Assembly: GCF_029714945.1 (NCBI RefSeq)
Contig: NZ_CP121634.1
Coordinates: 5,353,001-5,417,000 of the forward strand
Length of the DNA: 64,000 bases
Reading direction: 5' to 3'
DNA from: Bradyrhizobium sp. CIAT3101
GTDB lineage: Bacteria > Pseudomonadota > Alphaproteobacteria > Rhizobiales > Xanthobacteraceae
The notes beneath the pieces were generated by a model. The model saw only the letters and a program-made list of their open reading frames with translations, was not told the DNA's origin and ran no database searches. This document shows, one piece after another, positions 18,404 through 26,869 of the stretch; the stretch's first letter is position 1, and each line of letters starts with the position of its first letter. Position numbers and translations under genes: made by a program.

Positions 18404-19150
18404 ATGAACAAGATTGATCTCAACGGCCGCGTCGCCGTCGTCACGGGCGGCGCGCAGGGTTTTGGCCGCGCGATCACCGAGCGCTTCGTCGCCTCCGGTG
18501 CCAAGGTCGCTATCTGGGATTTCGATGCCGCGCTGGCCGAGAAGACGGCGAAGGAAATCGGCGACAGCGTCCGCGCGGTCAAGGTCGACGTCACCGACAC
18601 CGCAGGCGTCGAGCAGGCGCGCGATGCCACGCTTGCCGCCTTCGGCAAGATCGACATCCTCGTCAACAATGCCGGCATCGCCGGCGTCAACAAGCCGGTG
18701 TGGGAGACCGATCTCGAGGAATGGCGCAAGGTGCTGCGCATCAACCTCGACGGCCCCTTCATCGTCTGCAAGGCGATCGTGCCCGTGATGCTCAAGCAGA
18801 AATACGGGCGGATCGTGAACATCGCCTCGATCGCCGGCAAGGAAGGCAATCCAAACGCCTCGCACTATTCGGCGTCGAAGGCCGGCCTGATCGCGCTGAC
18901 GAAGTCACTCGGCAAGGAGCTCGCCGCCCATGACATTCTCGTGAATGCCGTGACGCCGGCGGCGGCGAAGACCGCGATCTTCGACCAGATGACGCAGCAG
19001 CATATCGATTTCATGCTGTCGAAAATTCCCAAAGCCCGCTTCGTCCTGGTGGAAGAGCTCGCCGCGATGGCCGCGTGGCTTGCATCCGAAGATTGTGCCT
19101 TCTCCACTGGCGCGGTCTTTGATATTTCCGGGGGACGGGCGACCTATTGA
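18404..19150 (+). CDS. SDR oxidoreductase (sugar 1-dehydrogenase-like)
   Basis: A 248-residue classical SDR with TGGAQGFGRAI (cofactor site), NNAGIAG, the catalytic YSASKAG, and TGAVFDISGGRATY at the end. Proteins of this shape in sugar clusters oxidise aldoses to lactones (rhamnose, fucose or arabinose 1-dehydrogenases). With the dehydratase and the first SDR it could supply the start of an oxidative pathway. It follows the first SDR by 21 bp in the same operon. Confidence 0.82.
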   Translation: MNKIDLNGRVAVVTGGAQGFGRAITERFVASGAKVAIWDFDAALAEKTAKEIGDSVRAVKVDVTDTAGVEQARDATLAAFGKIDILVNNAGIAGVNKPVWETDLEEWRKVLRINLDGPFIVCKAIVPVMLKQKYGRIVNIASIAGKEGNPNASHYSASKAGLIALTKSLGKELAAHDILVNAVTPAAAKTAIFDQMTQQHIDFMLSKIPKARFVLVEELAAMAAWLASEDCAFSTGAVFDISGGRATY

Positions 19151-19181
19151 GAGCGTGATGGTCCGTCCAGGGAGGCGGACC

Positions 19182-20339
19182 ATGCAGCTTGGGCGTCGGG
19201 ATTTTGTGAAGTTCGCAGCCGGCGCGGGCGCGCTGCCGCTGCTGTCGCAACGCGCGCTGGCGCAGCTCGCGCCCAACCCGCCGAGCATCCGCCCGCCCTC
19301 GCCGGCCGAACGCACGGCAATGGGCCGGCTGGCGCAGAGCTTCATGGGCAAGTTCGACGTGCCGGGGCTCTCTTTTGCGATCGGCTATGCGGGTGCGATC
19401 GTCCACCAGGCCGCCTTCGGCGTCGCCGATCGCGAGCAGAATGAAGCAACGACGCCGCAACATCTGTTTCGCATCGCCAGCGTCAGCAAGATGATCACCT
19501 CGGTCACGCTGTTTCGGCTGATCGAGGAGAACCGCGTCAAGCTCACCGACCGCGTGTTCGGCCCCGGCGCGCTGCTCGGCACCGATTACGGCGCGCCGCC
19601 CTACTCGCCCGGCATCGACCAGATCACGCTCGAGCATCTCCTGACACATACCGGCGGCGGCTGGACCAACGACAACCGCGATCCCATGTTCACGCATCCG
19701 CACATGGACCACGCGCAGCTGATCACCTGGACGCTGGCCAATCGGCCGCTCGACCGTCCGCCGGGCCAGCACTACGCCTACTCGAATTTCGGCTATTGCG
19801 TGCTGGGCCGCGTGATCGAGAAGCTCACCGGCCAGCGCTATGCCGAACATGTCCGCACCGAGGTGCTCAACCGTTGCGGCGTCACCGATATGACCATCGC
19901 CGGCAACACAAGCGACCAGCGCCAGGCCGGCGAAGTCGCCTATTACTGCAAGGTCGAAAGTCCCTACGAGATGAACGTCCGCCGCATGGATTCCCATGGC
20001 GGCTGGATCGCGACGCCGACTGACCTCGTGCAGTTCCTGATGCATGTCGACGGTTATGCCCGGCCGGCGAACATCCTGCGGCCGCGCACCATCCAGGTCA
20101 TGACCACGGCACCGAGCTACAGCCCGGACTATGCCAAGGGATTCTGCATCAACAGTTCAGGCAATTGGTGGCACAATGGCAGCCTGCCCGGCACCAGCAC
20201 GATTGCGGTCAGAACCCATGGCGGCTTCTGCTGGGCCGCCTTCACCAACGTCAGCCGGCCGAACACCAAGATGGATGACGAACTCGATGAGCTCAACTGG
20301 AACATGGCGCGGCAAGTCAGCGAATGGCGGGTGGCATGA
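19182..20339 (+). CDS. Serine hydrolase, class C beta-lactamase fold, Tat-exported
   Basis: A 385-residue protein. MQLGRRDFVKFAAGAGALPLL carries a twin-arginine signal; the nucleophile motif SVSK (Ser100, Lys103) and YSNFGY supply the catalytic triad, with HNGSLPG in the third conserved position. Such enzymes include esterases, D-amino-acid peptidases and lactonases; a lactonase or ester-hydrolase role in the sugar pathway is possible but not shown. The ATG after GGAGGCGGACC was chosen; an upstream in-frame ATG overlaps the SDR gene and would bury the signal peptide. Confidence 0.85.
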   Translation: MQLGRRDFVKFAAGAGALPLLSQRALAQLAPNPPSIRPPSPAERTAMGRLAQSFMGKFDVPGLSFAIGYAGAIVHQAAFGVADREQNEATTPQHLFRIASVSKMITSVTLFRLIEENRVKLTDRVFGPGALLGTDYGAPPYSPGIDQITLEHLLTHTGGGWTNDNRDPMFTHPHMDHAQLITWTLANRPLDRPPGQHYAYSNFGYCVLGRVIEKLTGQRYAEHVRTEVLNRCGVTDMTIAGNTSDQRQAGEVAYYCKVESPYEMNVRRMDSHGGWIATPTDLVQFLMHVDGYARPANILRPRTIQVMTTAPSYSPDYAKGFCINSSGNWWHNGSLPGTSTIAVRTHGGFCWAAFTNVSRPNTKMDDELDELNWNMARQVSEWRVA

Positions 20340-20728
20340 TTAGAGAAGGTGGATGCCTGTGCGGCGCGGTGCGGTTCAAGGCGGAGGGCGAGCCGTTGAA
20401 TGTGCGCATCTGCCATTGCCGCATGTGCCAGAAAGCGATGGGCTCGCCTTATTTCGTCCGCGCCCAGTTCGACCAGAAAGCGCTGACCGTTGAAGGCGAC
20501 ACCGGCCGTTACGCATCGTCCGAGGCCATCGAGCGCGTGTTCTGCAAGAACTGCGGCACCCGGCTGTTCTCCTGGCGGCGCAACGGCACACTGGCCGGCG
20601 TGGCGCTCGCGACCTTCGACGACCGCAATGCCTTCGCACCGACCGAGCACATCTGGGTCTCGGAAAAGCTCGCCTGGCTGAAGCTCGACGATGGCCTGAA
20701 ACAATATGAGAGGACGATCCCGGCGTAA
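20336..20728 (+). CDS. GFA-family zinc protein
   Basis: A 130-residue glutathione-dependent-formaldehyde-activating/CENP-V-like protein. Zinc-ligand cysteines are in GGCLCGAVRF, CHCRMCQKAMG and FCKNCGTRLF. The family binds zinc, and glutathione in some members; its cellular role is mostly unknown. Its ATGA start overlaps the serine hydrolase stop, which fixes the start and ties the two genes together. It converges with the EamA gene two bases away. Confidence 0.85.
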   Translation: MIREGGCLCGAVRFKAEGEPLNVRICHCRMCQKAMGSPYFVRAQFDQKALTVEGDTGRYASSEAIERVFCKNCGTRLFSWRRNGTLAGVALATFDDRNAFAPTEHIWVSEKLAWLKLDDGLKQYERTIPA

Positions 20729-20730
20729 GG

Positions 20731-21645
20731 TCAGGGCCGGCTTGAAGCAGGCAAGCTGGCGGTCTCAACGCGCCGTCCTGTCGTCGTGGCCAGCCAGATT
20801 CCCGCAAACACCGCGACGATGCCGGCGGCGAGATTCCAGCGCAGCGGCTCGTTCAGCAGGAAGGCGCCAACCAGTGACGCCGTGATCGGATTGACCGTCA
20901 CCGAGATCGCCACGCGCGTTGGCGTCGTCCGCTCCAGCGCGAAGGCCCAGAGATAGAAGGTCAGCGCCGCGCCGAAGGCGCCGAGGTAAAGCGCGGCGAG
21001 CCATTGCGGCGTGCCGAAATTTGCGACGGGCGCAAAACTGCCGCGGAAACACGAGAGCAGGACAAGGCAGACGGCGCCCGCTGCCATGCTCATGGTGGTG
21101 AAGGCGATCGGGCTGGAGCGCCGGATCAACGGCCTCGACCAGATGCCGTACAGCGCCATGCACAGCGCAGCCGCCATCATCAGGAGATCGCCGCGCCAGG
21201 CGCCCGACGGCGCCGAACCGAGGTCCGTGAGCAGCGCGACGGCAACGCCTGATGTTGCCACCACGATGCCGATCGATTTGCGCCAGCTCAGCGCCTCGCT
21301 GCCGAGCGCGGCGCCGATCACGAGCGTCAACAGCGGCAATGTCGACAGTGCGAGCGCGCCGCGCGCGGCTGTCGTGAAGATCAGCGATGCGTTGAACAGG
21401 ATCGGAAACAGCGCGAAGAAGAGGATACCGAGCCCGACAGCAACAACCCAGTCGCCCCGCGACGGCCAGCGATCGCCACGCAGCCATGTCAGCGGCAGCA
21501 GCAGGAGAAAGCCGATCCCGAACCGGAACGAGCCGATCGCCAGCGGATCGATGCTGCCAACGAGATAGCGCGTCGCACCGATCGAGGTGCCGCCGAGCGC
21601 ACTCGATAGCACCGCAGCCAGAACGCCAAGAATCTCGCCCACCAT
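20731..21645 (-). CDS. EamA/DMT-family transporter
   Basis: A 304-residue inner-membrane protein of the drug/metabolite transporter superfamily, with two EamA repeats (about residues 1-140 and 150-290) and about ten hydrophobic spans. LGGTSIGATRYLVGSIDPLAIGSFRFGIGF at the start and ERTTPTRVAISVTVNPITASLVGAFLLNEPL in repeat two are typical. I placed the start at MVGEILG, where GGGAGGG directly precedes; the GTG one codon on is equally possible. It diverges from a LysR gene, so its expression is probably LysR-controlled. The substrate is unknown. Confidence 0.88.
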   Translation of the reverse strand: MVGEILGVLAAVLSSALGGTSIGATRYLVGSIDPLAIGSFRFGIGFLLLLPLTWLRGDRWPSRGDWVVAVGLGILFFALFPILFNASLIFTTAARGALALSTLPLLTLVIGAALGSEALSWRKSIGIVVATSGVAVALLTDLGSAPSGAWRGDLLMMAAALCMALYGIWSRPLIRRSSPIAFTTMSMAAGAVCLVLLSCFRGSFAPVANFGTPQWLAALYLGAFGAALTFYLWAFALERTTPTRVAISVTVNPITASLVGAFLLNEPLRWNLAAGIVAVFAGIWLATTTGRRVETASLPASSRP

Positions 21646-21733
21646 CCCTCCCGTCGAACGCCTTGACGAAGAGCATACGGGCCGTGCCCAAACTGGGAAT
21701 GGAATTTCCGTCATGCTGGGATAAATTTTGGTC

Positions 21734-22600
21734 ATGACCGTGCCCGATCTCGATCCCGATCTGCTGAGGGCTTTTCTCGCCGTCGCCGAGCATCGCTCGT
21801 TCACGCGCGCGGCCGATCAGCTCAACCGCACCCAGTCGGCGGTGAGCGTGCAGGTCAGGCGCCTCGAGGAGCGGCTCGGCGCAAAGCTGTTTCAGCGCAA
21901 TCGGGCCGGAATCGTGCCGACCGCCGCGGGCGACGAGTTGCGGGCCTATGCGCAGCGCATCCTTGCGCTCCATGCCGAAGCAATCGGCGCGTTACGCGCA
22001 CGCAAGCCGGAAGCCGTCATCCGCCTCGGCGTGATGGACGATTATGGCACGATCGTCATTCCGCCCCTGCTGGCGGGCTTCGCCAGGGAGCATCCGGCGG
22101 TGCGGGTCGAGATCGAGACCGGGCTGACCGCGACGATGCCGGCCCGGCTCGGCGAAGCCTATGACCTCGTCATCGCCATGCATCCGCAAGGGCGTGGCGA
22201 CGGCGAGTTGTTGCGGCGCGAGCAGGCCGTCTGGGCGGCGGCCGCCACCTGCCGCGCCACGGCGGAGGACACTCTGCCCGTCGCGCTGTACCCGCCCGGT
22301 TGCCTGTTTCGCCAATGGGCCGCAGACGCGCTCGATCGCGCCGGCCGGCGGTGGCGGCTCGCCTTCGTCAGCCGGACGCTGGCGGCGGTGGAATCGATCG
22401 CGGCGGAGGGCCTTGCGATTACCGTGGTGAAGGCCGGCATCCTGCCGCCTCGGCTCCGCGCTCTCGGCGCACGCGACGGCCTGCCGCCGCTTCCCGCGGC
22501 CGACATCCGCTTCCACCGCGCGCGCAACCTGCCGCGCCCGGCGGCCCGGCTTGCCGATCATTTGCAGCGTGGCATTTCGGAACCGGCCATCCTATCTTGA
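21734..22600 (+). CDS. LysR family regulator
   Basis: A 288-residue LysR protein with an N-terminal HTH (about residues 8-65; LRAFLAVAEHRSFTRAADQLNRTQSAVSVQVRRLEERLG) and a periplasmic-type effector domain starting near IRLGVMDDYG. It diverges from the EamA transporter with about 90 bp between them, the usual arrangement for control of a neighbour. The ATG lies inside a 10-bp palindrome (GGTCATGACC); an in-frame TTG two codons upstream is an alternative start. Confidence 0.9.
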   Translation: MTVPDLDPDLLRAFLAVAEHRSFTRAADQLNRTQSAVSVQVRRLEERLGAKLFQRNRAGIVPTAAGDELRAYAQRILALHAEAIGALRARKPEAVIRLGVMDDYGTIVIPPLLAGFAREHPAVRVEIETGLTATMPARLGEAYDLVIAMHPQGRGDGELLRREQAVWAAAATCRATAEDTLPVALYPPGCLFRQWAADALDRAGRRWRLAFVSRTLAAVESIAAEGLAITVVKAGILPPRLRALGARDGLPPLPAADIRFHRARNLPRPAARLADHLQRGISEPAILS

Positions 22601-22674
22601 GCCGAAGCGTTGCTGCACCGCCGGTCTGGCCAGGTCGTCTGCAAGGCGACGAGCAAAACCGGACGAGATGCAAA

Positions 22675-23355
22675 TTGAACATTTCCCTCTATGACCTCTC
22701 GGTGTGGGTGCTGCCGCTGGTGCTTGCCATCACTTTCCACGAGGCGGCGCACGGCTTCGTCGCGCACCGCCTCGGCGACAACACCGCCTGGCAGCTCGGC
22801 CGCGTCAGCTTCAATCCGCTGCGCCATATCGACCCGTTCGGCACGCTGATCCTGCCGGCGATGCTGTTGTTTGCGCATTCGCCGTTCCTGTTCGGCTACG
22901 CCAAGCCGGTGCCGGTGAACTTTCGCAACCTCAACAATCCGAAGCTGGACATGGTCTGGGTCGCCCTGGCCGGCCCCGTCACCAACATCCTGCTGGCGCT
23001 GGTCGCGGGCCTCGCCCTGCACGCCCTGCCCCTGGCGCCCGCCAGTTCGGCGCAATGGATCTTCGACAACCTCAAGAATGCGCTGCTGATCAACGCCGTG
23101 CTGGCGGTCTTCAACATGATGCCGATCCCGCCGCTGGACGGCGGACGGGTCGCGGTCGGGCTGTTGCCGCGGCCGCTTGCCCTGCCCCTGTCACGGCTCG
23201 AGCCGTACGGCATGATGATCCTGATCGCGCTTCTGATCCTGCTGCCGCTTGCGGGTTCCCAGTTCGGTCTAAATCTTGATGTTATTTCAGCAATACTGCG
23301 AACGTTGACCGGTTATGTGATTCAAGCTGTTCTCTTCGCTACCGGCAATGCGTAG
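22675..23355 (+). CDS. M50-family membrane metalloprotease (site-2 protease)
   Basis: A 226-residue multi-pass inner-membrane peptidase. HEAAH (residues 22-26, inside span 1) binds zinc with the aspartate of NMMPIPPLDGGRV in a later span. It matches the short M50 group without PDZ or CBS domains, whose substrates are unknown. I chose a TTG start giving MNISLYDLSVWVLPLV, the usual N-terminus of this group; no suitable ATG exists in frame. Confidence 0.85.
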   Translation: MNISLYDLSVWVLPLVLAITFHEAAHGFVAHRLGDNTAWQLGRVSFNPLRHIDPFGTLILPAMLLFAHSPFLFGYAKPVPVNFRNLNNPKLDMVWVALAGPVTNILLALVAGLALHALPLAPASSAQWIFDNLKNALLINAVLAVFNMMPIPPLDGGRVAVGLLPRPLALPLSRLEPYGMMILIALLILLPLAGSQFGLNLDVISAILRTLTGYVIQAVLFATGNA

Positions 23356-23378
23356 TTGAAGACACTCCCTTCAAGACC

Positions 23379-23438
23379 ATGCACTTGAAGATCCCGGACT
23401 TGAAGATCCTGCACTTGAAGACAAAGCCGAAGGGCTAG
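23379..23438 (+). CDS. Possible micro-ORF built from 15-bp repeats
   Basis: ATG CAC TTG AAG ... TAG encodes 19 residues made of a repeated five-residue unit (xLKIx). It is built from 15-bp tandem repeats and ends 8 bp before the next gene. It has no clear ribosome site. It could be a leader-type sequence or a by-product of repeat expansion. Confidence 0.25.
   Translation: MHLKIPDLKILHLKTKPKG
23381..23425. repeat. Three tandem 15-bp repeats (GCACTTGAAGATCCC)
   Basis: Units at 23381, 23396 and 23411 read GCACTTGAAGATCCC, GGACTTGAAGATCCT and GCACTTGAAGACAAA; a degenerate copy (GTAGTTGAAGACACT) lies at 23352 over the M50 stop. The period of 15 bp keeps a reading frame. Confidence 0.75.
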
Positions 23439-23446
23439 AGGCCAAC

Positions 23447-23887
23447 TTGGTCAAAGCTGCCGATATGCTGATCGCGCGACGCGCCGACACCCGTGCCCGC
23501 GCCGATTTCGCCACCTGGAAGATGATGGCCAAGCTGAATGGGTTGTCGGCGCTGCCTGCGGACGCACAGGGCTTCCTCGACGGCTATAAGAAGCTGCTGG
23601 AGCGGATGAGCGAGGGCGAGGCCGCCGAAGCCACCATCGCCGAGGTCTACAAATCCTACTATCTGGAGATGGGCGGCGCCGGGAACCCGCCCGATGTGCG
23701 TACCCGGGCGGCTGAGCCGGTGGCGGACAATGTTACCGCCTTCCGGCGCCCGGCCCCCAAGCCGAAGAAGGCCGCCATGTTCGGATCGGCGATGTTCGGT
23801 GGAACCGAGAAGCGCCCCCTCCCGGTGGCGCTGATCTTCGCCTGCCTGGTCGTGGTCTACGTCTCGATCAAGTTCTTCTGGCGCTGA
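23447..23887 (+). CDS. Hypothetical protein with C-terminal membrane span
   Basis: A 146-residue protein, hydrophilic and helical over residues 1-80, then a Pro/Lys-rich linker (RRPAPKPKKAAMF) and a single hydrophobic segment (LPVALIFACLVVVYVSIKFF) at the very C-terminus. This layout suggests a tail-anchored inner-membrane protein with its bulk in the cytoplasm. The start is a TTG with an AGAGG upstream, or an ATG six codons later. It ends four bases from the convergent tonB gene. I recognise no family. Confidence 0.7.
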   Translation: MVKAADMLIARRADTRARADFATWKMMAKLNGLSALPADAQGFLDGYKKLLERMSEGEAAEATIAEVYKSYYLEMGGAGNPPDVRTRAAEPVADNVTAFRRPAPKPKKAAMFGSAMFGGTEKRPLPVALIFACLVVVYVSIKFFWR

Positions 23888-23891
23888 CGGT

Positions 23892-24683
23892 CTACTTTGA
23901 CGGCTTCTTGAAATTCACCGGCAGGCTGAAGGCGAACTGATCGTCGGTCAGGTCGGCCGGCGGGACCGGCACGGGATCCGAACGGCGCACCATGGAGATG
24001 GCCTCGCTGTCGAAGGCGGGATCGCCGGAGGACTCGGCCACGTCGACTGACACGACATTGCCGCGTCGGTTCAGGACCAGGCTGAGCTTGACCGTCGTCG
24101 TCTTGCTCTTGTCCTTGGGATAGCGCTTGTGCAGCTCGAAATAGGCGCTGATCCGCTTGCCCCACTCGGCCGTCAGCTTGCGAAGGTCCTTGCCGATGCC
24201 CTGGTTGGGGGCAGCCGCCTTCTCGTCCTCGCGCGCGTCTTCGTTCAGCGCCTGCCTCGCCGATTCCTGGGCGTTCGGCATCTCCTCGACGGCCTGGGTT
24301 TCGACCTTGGCCACTTTCGTGGTGTCCTCGACCGGCTTCTTGGAGTCGTTCTCGGTGACGAGGCGGTCCGGGTCTTCGGCCTCCTGAGGTATTTCCTTCG
24401 GCAGATCGGTCTCGTGAACCTCGGCCTGCTGCTGCATCTGCTGCGGCTGGTACTGCGAGGCTTCGCTATCCGGGCCGGGAGGCAGATCCGTCTCGGGAAG
24501 CTTCGGCGAGGTCATCTCGACGGCGTATTCCGCGCCGTTGGCGCCGAGGCCATCGTCGCCGTCGTCGGCACGAAGGTTGGCGAGCGCCAGCGCAGCCCCG
24601 CCGAGATGCAGGCCAATCGCGGCGATCGCGGCCAGAATCCAGAGCCGCCGGGATGGTTTTGCGTCGATTACAGGGTCGGACAT
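23892..24683 (-). CDS. tonB: TonB-family energy transducer
   Basis: A 263-residue TonB. An N-terminal anchor span (RLWILAAIAAIGLHLGGAALAL) is followed by a Pro/Glu/Gln-rich periplasmic stretch (about residues 50-150) and the C-terminal domain with YPKDKSKTTTVKLSLVLNRRGNVVSVDVAESSG. It links ExbBD to outer-membrane receptors for siderophore uptake. It is the last gene of the run receptor, dioxygenase, exbB, exbD, tonB, which supports its role. Confidence 0.92.
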   Translation of the reverse strand: MSDPVIDAKPSRRLWILAAIAAIGLHLGGAALALANLRADDGDDGLGANGAEYAVEMTSPKLPETDLPPGPDSEASQYQPQQMQQQAEVHETDLPKEIPQEAEDPDRLVTENDSKKPVEDTTKVAKVETQAVEEMPNAQESARQALNEDAREDEKAAAPNQGIGKDLRKLTAEWGKRISAYFELHKRYPKDKSKTTTVKLSLVLNRRGNVVSVDVAESSGDPAFDSEAISMVRRSDPVPVPPADLTDDQFAFSLPVNFKKPSK

Positions 24684-24693
24684 CGCGCTGCCG

Positions 24694-25155
24694 TCAGGGT
24701 TGGACCGCCCCCTGCGCCGGCCCAGCCGCCGCAGGAGGTGCTTCGAGCGCCACCAGCTTGATCCGAGAATAGCCGCCGGACCGCAGGATTTCCATGACGC
24801 CCATCAACTCGCCGTAGGGCACGGCCTTGTCGGCGCGCAGGAACACGTATTTGTCCTTGCTCATGTCGGCGATGGCGTCGAGCGAGCTGACAAGGTCGGT
24901 CCGCTTGACCGCGTTTTCGCCGATCGCGAGCGTCAGATCGGGCTTGATGCTGACATAGGTCGGCTTGTCCGGCTTCTTCTGCGGCGTCGCGCTCGAGGTC
25001 GGCAGGTCGATCGGCAGATCGACCGTCGACAAGGGAGCCGCGACCATGAAGATGATCAGCAGCACCAGGATGACGTCGATGAACGGCGTGACGTTGATGT
25101 CATGCGTTTCCGAGAAGTCGTCGTCGTCATCGTTGTCGGTGAGCGAGACAGCCAT
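24694..25155 (-). CDS. exbD: ExbD proton-channel subunit
   Basis: A 153-residue ExbD/TolR-family protein with one N-terminal span (INVTPFIDVILVLLIIFMVAAPL) containing the proton-carrying aspartate in PFIDVILVLL, then a periplasmic domain. It works with ExbB and TonB in the inner membrane. Three bases separate it from exbB. Confidence 0.93.
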   Translation of the reverse strand: MAVSLTDNDDDDDFSETHDINVTPFIDVILVLLIIFMVAAPLSTVDLPIDLPTSSATPQKKPDKPTYVSIKPDLTLAIGENAVKRTDLVSSLDAIADMSKDKYVFLRADKAVPYGELMGVMEILRSGGYSRIKLVALEAPPAAAGPAQGAVQP

Positions 25156-25158
25156 GGC

Positions 25159-26163
25159 CTACTCCGCCGCGCGCGAATGTGCGCTGCCGTGGCTGCGATC
25201 GAGATCACGCGACAACAGCCGCGCCGCCGCTCCCGAGGCGCGGCTGACGAGCTCGAGATAGCCCTTCGTCACGCGCGAGAAGTGATTGTAGATGATGACG
25301 GCCGGGATCGCCGCGACGAGGCCGATGGCGGTCGCGAGCAGTGCCTCGGCGATACCGGGAGCGACGACAGCGAGGTTCGTCGTCTGCGACTTCGAGATGC
25401 CGATGAAGCTGTTCATGATGCCCCAGACGGTACCGAACAGGCCGACGAAGGGCGACGTCGAGCCGATGGTGGCGAGGAAGCCCATGCCGATGCGAATGCG
25501 GCGCTGTTCGGCGCGCACGATCTCGGCGAAGCTCGAGGCCGCGCGCTCCTTGATGCCGGTGTCGCTGGAGAGGCCCGCCGACATCCGCGCCTCGCGCAGC
25601 GCTGCCGCCAGGAAGGACGGCAGGATGCCCTGCTTGGTGCCGAGCGCCATCTGGGCTTCCGCGAGCGAGCGCACCTCGGCGATCTTCTTCAGTGCCGAAC
25701 GGAGCTTGGCGGACGCGACCGACAGCTCGATCGACTTCGCGATGAAGACGGTCCAGGTCACGAGCGAGGCGAAGGCAAGCCCGATCATCACCGCCTTCAC
25801 GATGATGTCCGCCGACATGAACATCACCCAGGGCGACAATTCCTTCATGGCCGGCGCGATACCGGCCTTCGGCGCCGCCTCGGATGCGGGGGCGATGGTA
25901 GCCTCGGTCGCGCTGGGCGCGGCGGCCGCGGGCGCAGCCACCGCGGGGGCGGCCGTCGACGGCGCGGGCGCCGCAACATTCGGCTGTGCCGCAACTGCGG
26001 GAGCAGCCGGAGCCGGCTGGGCCGCCACGGGTGCCGGCGCCGCAACGGGCCGTGCCGGCGCGGCCGGCTGGGTTTGTGTCTGGGCAGAAACAGGAGCTGC
26101 GAGCCAGGTGGCCGTCAGCAGCACGGCTGCAGCGAAGCTTGCTTGGAAAGATGTGATCTTCAT
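25159..26163 (-). CDS. exbB: ExbB proton-channel subunit with long N-terminal extension
   Basis: A 334-residue ExbB/TolQ/MotA-family protein. A cleavable-looking signal ([28 protein letters not shown]) and a 70-residue Ala/Pro-rich periplasmic stretch precede three membrane spans; [23 protein letters not shown] is the family motif. The extension makes it about 90 residues longer than E. coli ExbB, as in several rhizobial ExbB proteins. Its ATG overlaps the dioxygenase stop (ATGA), which fixes the start. Confidence 0.92.
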   Translation of the reverse strand: MKITSFQASFAAAVLLTATWLAAPVSAQTQTQPAAPARPVAAPAPVAAQPAPAAPAVAAQPNVAAPAPSTAAPAVAAPAAAAPSATEATIAPASEAAPKAGIAPAMKELSPWVMFMSADIIVKAVMIGLAFASLVTWTVFIAKSIELSVASAKLRSALKKIAEVRSLAEAQMALGTKQGILPSFLAAALREARMSAGLSSDTGIKERAASSFAEIVRAEQRRIRIGMGFLATIGSTSPFVGLFGTVWGIMNSFIGISKSQTTNLAVVAPGIAEALLATAIGLVAAIPAVIIYNHFSRVTKGYLELVSRASGAAARLLSRDLDRSHGSAHSRAAE

Positions 26164-26849
26164 ACTTCGGCCCAGTAGCGAATGAGGTTGTGATAGATAC
26201 CCGTCAATTTGACCGTTTCGGGATCGTCACGCCCGAGCCGTGCCACCAGCGCCTGAATGGCGGTGTCGAGATCAAAGATCATGCTGCGAGCTTGATCGTC
26301 CCGTATCATGCTCTGGAGCCAGAAGAAAGACGCAACCCGCGCCCCCCTGGTCACCGGCGTGACCAGATGCAGGCTGGTCGAGGGATAGAGCACGCAGTCC
26401 CCGGCTGGCAACTTGACTTCGTGCGAGCCGTAGGTGTCCTCGATCACAAGTTCGCCACCGTCGTAATCCTCGGGCTCGCTCAGGAACAGCGTGACCGACA
26501 GATCCGTGCGGATGCGAAGGCCGGTCAGCCGGTCGCCGCGGATGGCGTTGTCGACATGCAGGCCGAAATGATGGCCGCTGTCCGCCGCATAGCGGTTGAA
26601 CAGCGGCGGGAAGATCTGGAGCGGGATCGCGGCTGCCAGAAATCGCGGGTTCGCCGTCAACGCCGAGATGATGCGATGGCCGAGCTTGCGCGCGACCTCG
26701 CTATCCGGCGGCAACTGCTCGTTGCGCTTGACCATTGCTGACTGCGCGCCCGCGGTGGAACGGCCGTCTTCCCATTCGCTGGCGTCCATGATGCGGCGGA
26801 AATCCGCCACATCTTCCTTGCTCAGGACGCCGTCTATGCATGTCAGCAT
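26160..26849 (-). CDS. Fe(II)/2-oxoglutarate-dependent hydroxylase, PiuC/PKHD type
   Basis: A 229-residue enzyme of the PKHX/PiuC family (prolyl 4-hydroxylase fold). The double-stranded beta helix has the metal ligands His and Asp in [12 protein letters not shown], the second His in [12 protein letters not shown], and the 2-oxoglutarate Arg in [10 protein letters not shown]. Family members are regularly found beside TonB-dependent siderophore receptors, as here; the substrate is unknown. It lies 20 bp downstream of the receptor gene. Confidence 0.9.
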   Translation of the reverse strand: MLTCIDGVLSKEDVADFRRIMDASEWEDGRSTAGAQSAMVKRNEQLPPDSEVARKLGHRIISALTANPRFLAAAIPLQIFPPLFNRYAADSGHHFGLHVDNAIRGDRLTGLRIRTDLSVTLFLSEPEDYDGGELVIEDTYGSHEVKLPAGDCVLYPSTSLHLVTPVTRGARVASFFWLQSMIRDDQARSMIFDLDTAIQALVARLGRDDPETVKLTGIYHNLIRYWAEV

Positions 26850-26869
26850 GGCACCTCGTTATCTCTCCA

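Noticed and set aside
21730..21739. Palindrome GGTCATGACC spanning the LysR start codon as an operator
   Set aside because: Ten bases can arise by chance, and LysR sites normally lie upstream with a T-n11-A pattern.
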